DNA from: Liopterus haemorrhoidalis
Lineage: Eukaryota > Arthropoda > Insecta > Coleoptera > Dytiscidae
Reading direction: 5' to 3'
NCBI GenBank assembly: GCA_963971575.1
Contig: OZ020623.1
Location: 11,472,980 to 11,536,979, forward strand
Length of the DNA: 64,000 nt
How positions within the stretch are numbered: the first letter of the stretch is position 1; the number at the start of each line of letters is the position of its first letter. The position numbers and the translations under genes are program-made. The notes below the pieces were generated by a model. It was not told the origin of the DNA, searched no databases, and saw only the letters and a program-made list of their open reading frames with translations. This document shows, in pieces, positions 55,574 through 64,000 of this stretch.

Positions 55574-56253
55574 TATTAGTTCGATTTTTTAAAACATCTA
55601 TGTGTTCCTCTTAATTATTTCAGTGAGTAAAAATTAACTGTTATAATTACCTAAACTAATTTGCACGTTGTTGTTATAGATACCTTGAAGAAAGCCAACG
55701 AACAGGTGGCGAAATATAGGCCTTTTGAAATAAATGTGGGTTATTCACAATACGACCTTCTTTGTCCCAACTAAATTAAGTATATATATATATATATATA
55801 TAGACTTTAGACCCCGGGGCGCGCCTTATTAAAAATCACAAATGTGTAATTTTATAAGTTAACTATAGTCAAACAGTGCCTTCAAGTTTGCTCCAACAAT
55901 TTTTTATGTCATGTATTCAACGGATACTGAAACGAACAGAATTTGCGTTTTTAGTAACTTAAATTCTTACAGCCGCGTTTTGCAGGAAAAACGAACAAAC
56001 CTGCTATATTTTATTGCAGTAGAAAAAATAAGAACAATTTCTATCAAAGCGCAGATTTTTATTTGTCATGGGGTGCATATTAATCATTTTCCGATGGATG
56101 GGATTGAGTTATTAGTTACCCGGGACCTGAGCCCAGACTTATGGTTATACCGGGACCTGGGCCTGGGATTATTGTTTTACCGGGATCTGGATGCTTTCAC
56201 AGCGCCACGGTCCCCATAAAGCTATGGCGCCAAGGACAGAAAAAATTGATGTG
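55574..56253. other. No gene seen; (TA)n and a short minisatellite
   Basis: (TA)n at 55779-55801. At 56118-56195 three units of about 32 bases begin with ACCGGGACCTG or ACCGGGATCTG. The 102-residue frame at 55911 crosses this array and has no motif. Confidence 0.5.
55677..55745 (+). other. Degenerate Penelope-like stem-loop
   Basis: CTTGAAGAAAGCCAACGAAC then AGGTGGCGAAATATAGG: same layout as 31672, with an imperfect stem. Confidence 0.35.
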
Positions 56254-57213
56254 AAGTGTGAATTTTCACACATTTCAGGGTTTTGCAGGTATTTAATAAC
56301 TGAATGATGATTATTTGGGATGCCAAAACAAATTTTATGTTAAAATATTTTTTTATGAATTTTAATTCGAATGCCTAATATCATTATTTAAGTTTCTAAA
56401 TATGTGCAGTATTTTTTTTACATAGCAAAGTTCATTAAGATTTTGAAAATTGCGCCTATAGCTTTTATTGGTTACTTAAATCATTAGCCCCGCCCTCTGA
56501 TTTCTTATACATCAAACAGAATTAAATTATAATTTCAACACTTCCCACTGGTTATTAAATTTACGCTTTTAAAAATTAAATGCAACATTTACCAAAATAT
56601 AACTGGAATTTTGACAAAATAATTTAAACAAAAGAAAACTGCAAAAAAAATTAAAATTGACAGGATTCGAACTCTAGTTTGCAAGTTACCTGTTTGACAA
56701 AAACCAATGATTTAACGCACATCGCTATGAGCGCTGACGTATTAACTTGGTTACATAGCGAATTAGATATTTAACATATTTTGGTTAAAAACACAAAAAA
56801 TGCATTATTTTCCGAAAACATAATCTGATCAAAAATTCCTGTTGTACTATTCCGGTTCACACCAATATACATTACTTAGAATTTTTTCAGATTTTTAGTT
56901 TAAACCATCTGGGCTACAGGGTGTGGGACAAAAATTGTTTTGCACAATTCTAACAAAAATCGCGTCAAAATAATTTATTTTGCAAAAATAAAATTTTGAT
57001 CGTTAATCCACATACTAAGGGCTTTCATTTGATACCCTACTCAGAATTTAAAAAAAATATTTTTTTTTTGATGAGCACATATTTGTTTATATTTTTAGGG
57101 GGATATGTTTTTTAGATGTTTTAGTATTTTTCCTATGTGGGGGTAAAAAAGTTGTACAGGCATACCAAATTTCAACTCTCTAGGTTTAGCCGTTTGGCTA
57201 CAATTTTTACCTA

Positions 57214-57311
<98 letters not shown>

Positions 57312-57362
57312 GACAAAATGACGGTATAAGGGTTTTTTGGTCATACCTACAAAACCCTAAAA
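56254..57362 (+). repeat. Family Y, copy C (complete)
   Basis: It begins AAGTGTGAATTTTCACACAT then CAGGGTTTTGCAGGTATTTA, and ends TACCTACAAAACCCTAAAAA. A (GACA)n array of about 100 bases lies at 57214-57312. A tRNA-like module is at 56652-56735 on the minus strand. The frames at 57095 and 57211 are microsatellite translations. Confidence 0.8.
56652..56735 (-). other. tRNA-like module in family Y copy C
   Basis: GAGTTCGAATCCTGTC is a B-box; the A-box side (CATAGCGATGTGCGTTAAAT) is poor. It sits at the same place in the repeat as the modules of copies A and D but has a different sequence. Confidence 0.5.
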
Positions 57363-58117
57363 AAGAGACCTCGATGTTGATAGCGGGTAAAAATAAATTA
57401 AAATGTAAATATCTAAATGTTGGGGTAGAGAAATACAATTTTCCCTCTTGTGTACGCACCTGTATCTGATGAATTAATTTGTCCTTTACAAAAATTCATT
57501 ATATTCTGTCAACATTGTAATCTTTTATTTTGTAAAAAATCTCCGTAAATAAAATATAATCACAGTCTATTTGAAAAAATGTATACATGACAAGTACCTA
57601 GACATTTAGTTAAAACATCCTTCACTAGATGGTACAAAAGCAAACACAAAAAATAATAAATTAAATCCTTTTCATTCGCTTCATATCTCTGGTAAAAAAG
57701 GCAGAAATAACGGGTCACATATCTCATACGAATTACAGTGTACAAGCCGTCATGTTACACAGATTAAAATCATAGGGGTTTTGAGCATATAAGGACTAAA
57801 CAAGGATAGAGGTTCGCAGGATAATAGGATGGAAAAAGATGGCTAATTTAATGAGACGAAAAAATAAACATCAGATTTATTACTGTCAACAAATAATATT
57901 GTTTCTGATATTAAGATCTTGAATAAGAAACTACCCCTCCCGGCTTTGCTTGGGGAGAGTTCGTTCTATTCGCCTAAATTTTTTGGGACTTATACCAACT
58001 CGTAATTAGGTGACAGGATAGAAGACAATACTATAAACATGTGAAAGGCCAGGATAAAACTGAACAGAATTATTTAACAGGAGGTTGCATTGAAAGCCGC
58101 TGTTCCCGTGTAGATGC
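57363..58117. other. No gene seen; possible decayed Helitron end near 57933-57958
   Basis: The reverse strand shows CCAAGCAAAGCCGGGAGGGG, resembling the hairpin at 34120, but without a clear CTAG end. Confidence 0.35.
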
Positions 58118-58225
58118 CTCTAGGTTAGGGTGACCATTTTCTTGGAGACGGCAAGGCGGGACGGAGCAAAAAAAAGGTCGTCACTTCCGAAATATAAGTG
58201 AAGAGCAAACAAAAAAATTGATGAG

Positions 58226-59272
58226 AAGTGTGAATTTTCACACATTGCAGGGTTTCGCAGGTATATAATAAGTGAAGGCGGCATGCTGAGTGTGTAGGAC
58301 AAATTTTGCTTTGTAGTAACCACGGCAAAATGAACGATCTTTTTAAAATAATTTATCGTCTGTTAATCTCAGAGCTTTAAAAACAAATTTTATGTTAAAA
58401 TATTTTTTTGTTAATTTTAATTCGAATACCTACAATCATTATTTAGGTTTCTAAATAAGTGCAGTATTTTTTTTTATATAACAAGGTTCATTAAGATTTT
58501 GAAAATTGGGCTTTCATTGGTTGTCTTAAATCATATGCTCCGCCCCTCTGGCTTCGTATAAATGACACAGAATGAAAATATAATTGGAAATTGGTTATTA
58601 AATTTACGCTCTTGAAAATTAAATTCAAAATATGCTAAAATATAACTAGAATTTTAACAAATTAATTTAAACACAATAAATATGAAAAAAAAAAACAAAA
58701 AATAAAATTGACTCCACAAGCCAGGAACGAACCTGTGTAGTGAATAACGATCCTGTGTGGTTGTCGAGCAACTGAGCCACTAGACCACCAAACGCTTATC
58801 AACTTAGTGTGTTATAAGAGTATAACATGTATGCATCGTCAACCAAAAAACACAAAAAATGCGTTATTTTCCGAAAACATAATCTGATCAAAAATTCCTG
58901 TTGTACTATTCCGGATCACACCATTATACATTAATAGAATTTTTTCACATTTTTAGTTTAAACCATCTGGGCTACAGGGTGTGGGACAAACATTTTTTTG
59001 CACAATTTTGGCAAAAATCGCCTCAAAATCATTTATTTTGCAAAAATTAAATTTTGATCGTTAATCCACGTACTAAGGGCTTTCATTTGATACCCTACTC
59101 AGAATTTTAAAAAAATATATTTTTTTTCGATGAGCACATATTTGTTTATATTTTTAGGGGGATATGTTTTTTAGATGTTTTAGTATTTTTCCTATATGCG
59201 GGTCAAAAAGTTGTACAAGCATGCCAATTTTCAACTCTCTAGGTTTAGCCGTTTGGCTACAATTTTTACCGA

Positions 59273-59318
<46 letters not shown>

Positions 59319-59372
59319 GGACGACAAAATGACGGTATAAGGGTTTTTTGGTCATACCTACAAAACCCTAAA
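58226..59372 (+). repeat. Family Y, copy D (complete, nested)
   Basis: Leader AAGTGTGAATTTTCACACAT, left end CAGGGTTTCGCAGGTATATA, right end CATACCTACAAAACCCTAAA. (GACA)n at 59273-59320. tRNA-like module at 58703-58795. It sits in an A-run of the minisatellite unit, like copy A. Confidence 0.82.
58703..58795 (-). other. tRNA-like module in family Y copy D
   Basis: On the minus strand GTTTGGTGGTCTAGTGGCTC reads like a D-arm/A-box and ACAGGTTCGTTCCTGG like a T-arm with a 4-bp stem. It is the most tRNA-like of the modules. The middle is too long for a tRNA and the acceptor ends do not pair, so it is not annotated as a gene. Confidence 0.6.
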
Positions 59373-59580
59373 AAAGGTCCTCACTTCCCAAATATTAGTA
59401 CAGAGCAAATTTCGGCCCTGGGGACACCAAATCGAAATGCGGGTCGAATGGTCACCCTGCTCTAGGTACATATGTTGTGGGACAGTGACAGATGTCTCTT
59501 ATGTCATTTAAAAATGTGAACATTTGCTACTAAAATTCAGTCATCAGACGCCATGCTTTGTTTACACAAGTGCAATTCTA

Positions 59581-60893
59581 CAAGATATCTCAAAAGAAAT
59601 TTTATATTTATTTAGCTTACTGCGTGAACGCAACGTATCCGAGGGGCGCGGGGGTTATGTCAATCGGTAGCCTGGCTCTTGGGAATTCAGTCGCTATGGA
59701 GCGTTTCTCGGGAGCAGACCGCGCGTTATGCGTGCGAGAGTTTTACAAAAACGGTGATTCGGCGACTGTAGCGCGTAGAAAATTCTGCAGTATTCGAGGT
59801 TTTCGCCACTTAAATGATTCGCCAAGCATTCCTCTCATTCGACATTGGGTTAAAAAGTTTGAAGAGACTGGTACAACGCTGGATAAATCAAAATCCGGGC
59901 GACCTAGGTCATCAAGAACGGTAGAAAACGTGGAGAATGTTAATCAGTCTGTTCGTGACGACCCGAACCTTTCAATTCGGAAGCGCGCAAATGCTTTAAA
60001 TGTACATAGATCATCATTACATCGCATTATGCACTAAGACCTAAAGCTGCACCCCTACAAAATTCAATTGGTGCAAGAATTAAAGCCCCAAGATGCCAGT
60101 CAGAGGCTTAATTTCGTAAATCAGGTGATTGAGCGATTTTCAACGTTTACCAACATTTTGTTTTCGGATGAAGCTCATTTTCATCTTAATGGCCACGTAA
60201 ATAAGCAGAACTGCCGCTACTGGAGTGCAACGAATCCGAAACGCAAACATCAGAAACCCCTACATTCGCCTAAAGTGACCGTATGGGCTGCGATTACGGC
60301 GCGAGGAATTATCGGCCCTTACTTTTTTGAAGACGAAAGGGGGCGTGCAGTTACAGTGAATTCAGAGCGTTATGTGGAGATGTTAGACAACTTCTTGGTA
60401 CCTGAATTGCAAAACTTTCATGGCTATAACCAAAGAACATGGTTCCAACACGACGGAGCAACTTCACACACGTCCAATATGTCTCTGCCACTTGTTCGTG
60501 AAATTTTCTGAAGCAAATTGATCTTCCGGAAAGGTGACATAAATTGGTCTCCACGCAGTCCAGATTTAACCCCTATGGACTTTTTCCTATGGGGTTATCT
60601 TAAATTTAAAGTTTACGCCAATAAACCGACTTCACTGGCGCATTTGAAAGAAAATATCCGTCACGAAATGGCAGCCATCCCTGAGTCCACCTGCCGAGAC
60701 GTCATAAGTAATTTTACTGTTCGATTAAATGAGTGCCGAGAACGCGAGGGCCTACATTTAGACGATATTATTTTTAAGAAATAAATAATTATTAAATAAT
60801 TAAGAATAAAAATTAATAAACATTTTTTCTATATACGGCTTACTTTTTTTTTAATCGATCCACTAAATATAAAATTTCTTTTGAGACACCTTG
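59581..60893 (+). mobile_element. Full-length Tc1/mariner DD41D element, 1313 bp
   Basis: TA at 59579-59580 and 60894-60895 flanks inverted ends CAAGATATCTCAAAAGAAAT and ATTTCTTTTGAGACACCTTG, which match for about 30 bp with two mismatches. It encloses one transposase frame with two stops. Relatives: 32372-33299 (deleted) and 61778-62061 (fragment). Confidence 0.93.
59657..60784 (+). pseudogene. DD41D transposase, two in-frame stops
   Basis: The start is the first ATG inside the element (MSIGSLALGNSVAMERFSG). The frame is a single uninterrupted phase of 375 codons except for TAA at 60035-60037 (Lys in the sister copy) and TGA at 60509-60511. Helix-turn-helix segments are GDSATVARRKFCSIRGFRH and LSIRKRANALNVHRSSLH. 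Catalytic residues: Asp 171 (FSDEAHFHLNG), Asp 266 (FQHDGATSH) and Asp 308 (SPDLTPMDFFLWGYL). The last two have 41 residues between them, which defines DD41D (rosa/Visitor-type) transposases. The enzyme would move the element at TA sites. With only two stops it is a recent casualty. Confidence 0.93.
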
Positions 60894-60895
60894 TA

Positions 60896-61777
60896 TATAC
60901 AAAATCTTGCATCAGTGCAGTTGTCATAGAAAACTTATCAGTTATTTTTTATTACTTATTACTTATTCAAATTACATTACTAATAAAAATACCATTAGAA
61001 GTTAGTATTTAATTAATTAATAAACCAAAATTAATTAATTATTTCGTTCTTTAATAAAAAATTACTGACACAGTTTTTTGTCAAATATAAAATATATATA
61101 ATAAATAAAGTTATAAATAAATTAAGATTCTTCTTACACTTATTAGATATCTACAAAACCCTGAAATGTGTCAAAACCCTGAAGTATCTGGCAGAAAAGT
61201 GCATTGTTATAGTATAGTTTTTTTTATATATATATATATATTAGTATTGTATAGTTTTGGTACTAAGACGCGAAAACATCAGGTTGCGGATTCGACCCGT
61301 TGAGATTGCTTTTAACACTATTTTTCAGAATTATAACAGTACATATAAACTTAAGTTGAAAAAATACATCCTCTCTAAAAAAATATTATTCCACTGCAAC
61401 ATATTTTATCCGTGTGCTTCCTTTTACACTAATGTTGAATTTAATTATACTGTAATATTTCACATGTTTTTTATTTGGGGGTGATATAACTGACCGCATA
61501 GTGCATCCGTATTACCGGTGTAGCTATGTAGCCAGCGGCCACTTTATCACCGACCGCGTCAAACATGATATAGAACCAACCGAAGAATAACATCATTAAT
61601 TAAAATCTGCTCCATTAGTTTATGAAATATTTTTCTCTGGCATCTAAATTGGAGCAGTGATAAGATTATTTAAACAAGGAATTAAAAATGATGCTCTGGA
61701 ATCTGAAAATTCCTAGAATGAACAAACACAACTCAAGGAGTTGTGTTTATTTTATTTGGCTCTGGATGGTCAAGGAC
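60896..61777. other. No gene seen; family Y end remnant at 61136-61172
   Basis: CTACAAAACCCTGAAATGTG is the reversed left end of family Y. An 11-bp perfect hairpin (AAACACAACTC and complement, 61724-61748) lies just before the DD41D fragment. The frame at 61257 is unsupported. Confidence 0.45.
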
Positions 61778-62061
61778 CTTCAAACTTTTTAACCCAATGT
61801 CGAATGAGAGGAATGCTTGACGCATCATTTAAGTGGCGAAACCCTCGAATACTGCAGAATTTTCTACGCGCTACAGTCGCCGAATCACCGTTTTTGTAAA
61901 ACTCTCGCACGCATAACGCGCGGTCTGCTCCCGAGAAACGCTCCATAGCGACTGAAGTCCCAAGAGCCAGTCTACCGATTGACATAACCCCCGCGCCCCT
62001 CGGATACGTTGCGTTCACGCAGTAAGCTAAATAAATATAAAATTTCTTTTGACACACCTTG
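61778..62061 (-). mobile_element. DD41D element, N-terminal fragment
   Basis: It has the outer TIR (ATTTCTTTTGACACACCTTG, TA after 62061). The minus-strand frame from YIYLAYCVNATYPRGAGVM to PLIRHWVKKFEGP then stops at the breakpoint. It closely matches the start of the full copy at 59581. Confidence 0.88.
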
Positions 62062-62204
62062 TATTAAAAATATTTTCTTTATTTTTTATCTTGTAGTAAT
62101 TTTAAACTGTTTTTACTATAATAATAATCAAATGTTTTACATATGAAAAATAATGACTTGTCCATTTATTAAAATAAATCTATTAAAAATTAATTTTATT
62201 AAAA

Positions 62205-62252
62205 TTATTTGGGGTTTATCAGGTCTAGACAAGCGTCTACTAATCGCAAATG
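62205..62252 (-). mobile_element. R4/Dong-like 3' end fragment, family 1
   Basis: The minus strand shows TTTGCGATTAGTAGACGCTT and GTCTAGACCTGATAAACCCC, the 3' end text of the copies at 11400 and 35339. It is followed by a perfect 13-bp hairpin (62254-62284). Confidence 0.65.
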
Positions 62253-62253
62253 A

Positions 62254-62284
62254 AGCGGGTTCATATATTTAATATGAACCCGCT
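62254..62284. repeat. Perfect 13-bp hairpin
   Basis: AGCGGGTTCATAT and ATATGAACCCGCT pair without mismatch around ATTTA. Confidence 0.75.
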
Positions 62285-62545
62285 ATATAAACCATTTATC
62301 AATAATAAATATATTTCTTATTAATTTAATGAAGTCTAAAGGTGCGTACTGACTAGAGCATTTGTGCGCGCACGAATGCTGTGCGCGTAAAATTACTCAG
62401 GTGAGTACGAGGTACAATTTGTGTGCGCGTACACTAGTACGCCCACGAATGCTATCCGTAGCTTGTCGGTCCCACCGATAAGATCAAAGAACTTGTGCGC
62501 TCAGTGTGTACGGATTTATGCAGTCATATAATTGTGCGCGTAAAT

Positions 62546-62883
62546 TTAAGTAAACACCAGTAAATATTCAACATGGAATGGAGTAAAAAGATATTGCATG
62601 CTGGTAAACGAATCCCTAGTTACAAAAAACGTAGGGTTATGGCTAATCGTTCTTTCACGGGAACTGCCTTTATAAATCTTGTCTTTCTTCCCAATTTTGA
62701 GACCAACTTTACTAACGAGTAGTTCAAAATCTGCCGCTGACATCGAACAAAATTTTGAAATTGTCCATTAACCTCTTGCATTTGTAGTTGTGCTAGCAAA
62801 CATGAACCATTGTATATTTTCCTGCTTCTATATAGTTGTGTCATCCACCACGTTTGTTTTGTTTTTTCTTGTTTTTTTACCAA
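62546..62883 (-). pseudogene. Harbinger transposase N-terminal segment
   Basis: One frame (62620-62883) reads TWWMTQLYRSRKIYNGSCLL, then FQNFVRCQRQILNYSLVKLV and VKERLAITLRFL. A second frame continues with RDSFTSMQYLF. The order WW...LY-x-R, FxxF-R, ERLAITLRFL and SFTSMQYLF is the N-terminal region of PIF/Harbinger nucleases, which in the full family is followed by the DDE core. The core is absent. The shift between the two frames lies near 62640. Confidence 0.72.
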
Positions 62884-62893
62884 CTATACTATA

Positions 62894-63335
62894 GCCGCAT
62901 TCAGCAGACTCACCGTGAGTTACCGGTTGGTAATTTTTTTCCTGTATGCATACGTTGATCTACCGGTGAGTTACTGTACTTACCGGTCGCCATTTTATTA
63001 ACTGGATTTCATTTATGGTTAGTTGCTCACCGGTGGATATTTTGACAGTTATATCTGTAGTAACAAAGAATCGAGCACAAAGCAAGTAAAAAATTATGGA
63101 ATTGAGTGTTAAGTTATTTTACTTAGATGTTGAGGAGACATATATAAAGCACATGTACTTTTAAAATTACTGTTAAAGCTTACATTCAAAATTTACTGTC
63201 ATTACAATCTGTCATTGTTTAGATATTGTAGTTTTTATATACGCCGTTCGACAACGCTTCCAAAAAATGTGCATTTAGTCAAATTCACCGGTAAGTTCGT
63301 ACCGGTAAGTCACCGATGAGTCTGCTGAAAGCGGC
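62894..63335. mobile_element. Nested MITE rich in ACCGGT
   Basis: GCCGCATTCAGCAGACTCAC and the complement of GTGACTTACCGG/GAGTCTGCTGAAAGCGGC pair as inverted ends of about 36 bp. The palindrome ACCGGT occurs at least six times, mostly near the two ends. No frame. Confidence 0.75.
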
Positions 63336-63559
63336 ACGTACGCTGCACTTATTAAGGCAACAAAATTACTCTCCGCCATCGTTGACACTACTTACTTTAA
63401 ATAAATATGTGCGTGGATATAACGGAAATACGTGGAGCGCGATTTTACGCGCACAAACAAGAAAGTTGTGTGTGCAATTTTTTTTTTACCCGCACGAAGA
63501 TCCGTCCTCGCACGTAATCCGTGCGCGTACAAATGCTCATGTCAGTACGCACCTTTAGA

Positions 63560-63692
63560 TACGAAGCAAATGCAGAAAAAAATCACTATGATTTTTTAAT
63601 TAATATTTTCTTATGACGTAATTTTCACACATTATTTAAATATAGTTTAAAGAAATAAAATAGAAGATCTTAGTACTCAAATATACTAAAAA
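63560..63692 (+). repeat. Short repeat W, also reversed at 19757-19900
   Basis: ACGAAGCAAATGCAGAAAAA and CTTAGTACTCAAATA recur in reverse order and strand near 19880 and 19800. Boundaries are not clear. Confidence 0.4.
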
Positions 63693-64000
63693 ATTGATGT
63701 GAAGTGTGAATATTCACACATTTCAGGGTTTCGCAGGTATATAATAAGTGAAGGCGGTATGCTGAGTGTGTAGGACAAATTTTACTTTGTAGTAATCACG
63801 GCAATATGAACGATATTTTTAAAATAATTTATTGTCTGTTAATCATATAATAAGACTGGTTATTAAATTTACGCTCTTAAAAATTAAATACAACATTTGT
63901 TAAAATATAACTAGAATTTTGATAAAATAATTTCTACATTATAAAAATGCAAAAAAAAAACAGAAAAAATAAAATTCACTCCGTACTCGAACTCGAAACC
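63693..64000 (+). repeat. Family Y, copy E (cut by the window end)
   Basis: Leader AAGTGTGAATATTCACACAT and left end CAGGGTTTCGCAGGTATATA. Near the edge ACTCCGTACTCGAACTCGAA begins yet another tRNA-like module at the usual place. It most resembles copy D in its left part (GAAGGCGGTATGCTGAGTGT). Confidence 0.78.

Larger units (their letters stand above)
58126..59459. mobile_element. hAT-type MITE with perfect 8-bp target duplication, carrying family Y
   Basis: CTCTAGGT lies at 58118-58125 and 59460-59467. Ends TAGGGTGACCATT and AATGGTCACCCTG are inverted. The remaining interior is the 41-bp minisatellite unit (58166-58215 and 59372-59408), interrupted by a complete Y copy. This identifies the minisatellite as the expandable interior of this MITE family. 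Confidence 0.85.
62335..63559. mobile_element. PIF/Harbinger derivative keeping its first coding exon
   Basis: TCTAAAGGTGCGTACTGAC at the left and GTCAGTACGCACCTTTAGA at the right are perfect inverted ends; similarity continues through GAGCATTTGTGCGCGCACG to about 45 bp. The interior keeps an N-terminal transposase segment on the minus strand and a nested MITE. The target duplication is not certain. Confidence 0.75.

Noticed and set aside
58703..58795. Functional tRNA gene
   Set aside because: A- and B-box-like sequences are present, but the spacing is too long and the acceptor strands do not pair; it is fixed within a dispersed repeat.
61257..61330. tRNA-like GGATTCGACCC on the plus strand
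   Set aside because: Only an isolated B-box-like match; no A-box or foldable arms could be traced.

Overview
This is an AT-rich stretch of a eukaryotic nuclear genome. It carries no host gene that I can recognise. The mobile elements point to an arthropod, most likely an insect: mariner DD34D and DD41D elements, a second Tc1/mariner-type element with very long terminal inverted repeats (TIRs), hAT, PIF/Harbinger and piggyBac derivatives, and several non-LTR retrotransposons, including two families with a restriction-like endonuclease tail of the R4/Dong type. No order or species can be fixed from the sequence. There is no bacterial-style operon, no CRISPR array, no rRNA gene and no credible tRNA gene. 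Every long reading frame I could explain is a transposase, a reverse transcriptase fragment, or the translation of a microsatellite. Every transposase and most of the retrotransposon frames carry disabling lesions.

Layout. 0-6 kb: a CR1/jockey-like reverse transcriptase with one internal stop, half of a MITE (M1) joined to a 3'-truncated mariner, a hAT terminus and a broken Harbinger element. 6-14 kb: three copies of repeat family X, a 1.45 kb hAT-like element with an 8-bp target duplication and a nested LINE fragment, an R4/Dong-like retrotransposon end, a reversed LINE and a piggyBac-type MITE. 14-24 kb: a 41-bp minisatellite interrupted by repeat family Y, a relic of an unknown arthropod ORF family (U1), an RNase H-type LINE end, a second Y copy split by a foldback element, and MITEs. 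23-29 kb: a deleted long-TIR Tc1/mariner element, a mariner pseudogene split by an 883-bp insertion, and a nearly complete mariner. 29-37 kb: MITEs, a deleted DD41D element, a mariner fragment, a Helitron-like end, a degenerate Dong-like copy and a THAP relic. 38-49 kb: a Dong-like end between two TAA microsatellites, a reversed LINE, three mariner relics, the longer long-TIR element, and a second U1 relic. 49-64 kb: LINE and Penelope-like fragments, a second hAT-like element nested in a TA MITE, two full Y copies (one nested in a hAT-type MITE), a full-length but inactivated DD41D element, a Harbinger derivative that keeps its first coding exon, and a Y copy cut by the window end.

The most useful content is structural. 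Perfect 8-bp, TTAA and TA target duplications give exact ends for many elements and a relative order of insertion. The least explained item is family Y. It has inverted ends, a palindromic 5' leader and a 3' A-run, and at one fixed internal place each copy carries a different tRNA-like segment. Most element names rest on motifs I can read; clade names are inference, because no database search was possible.
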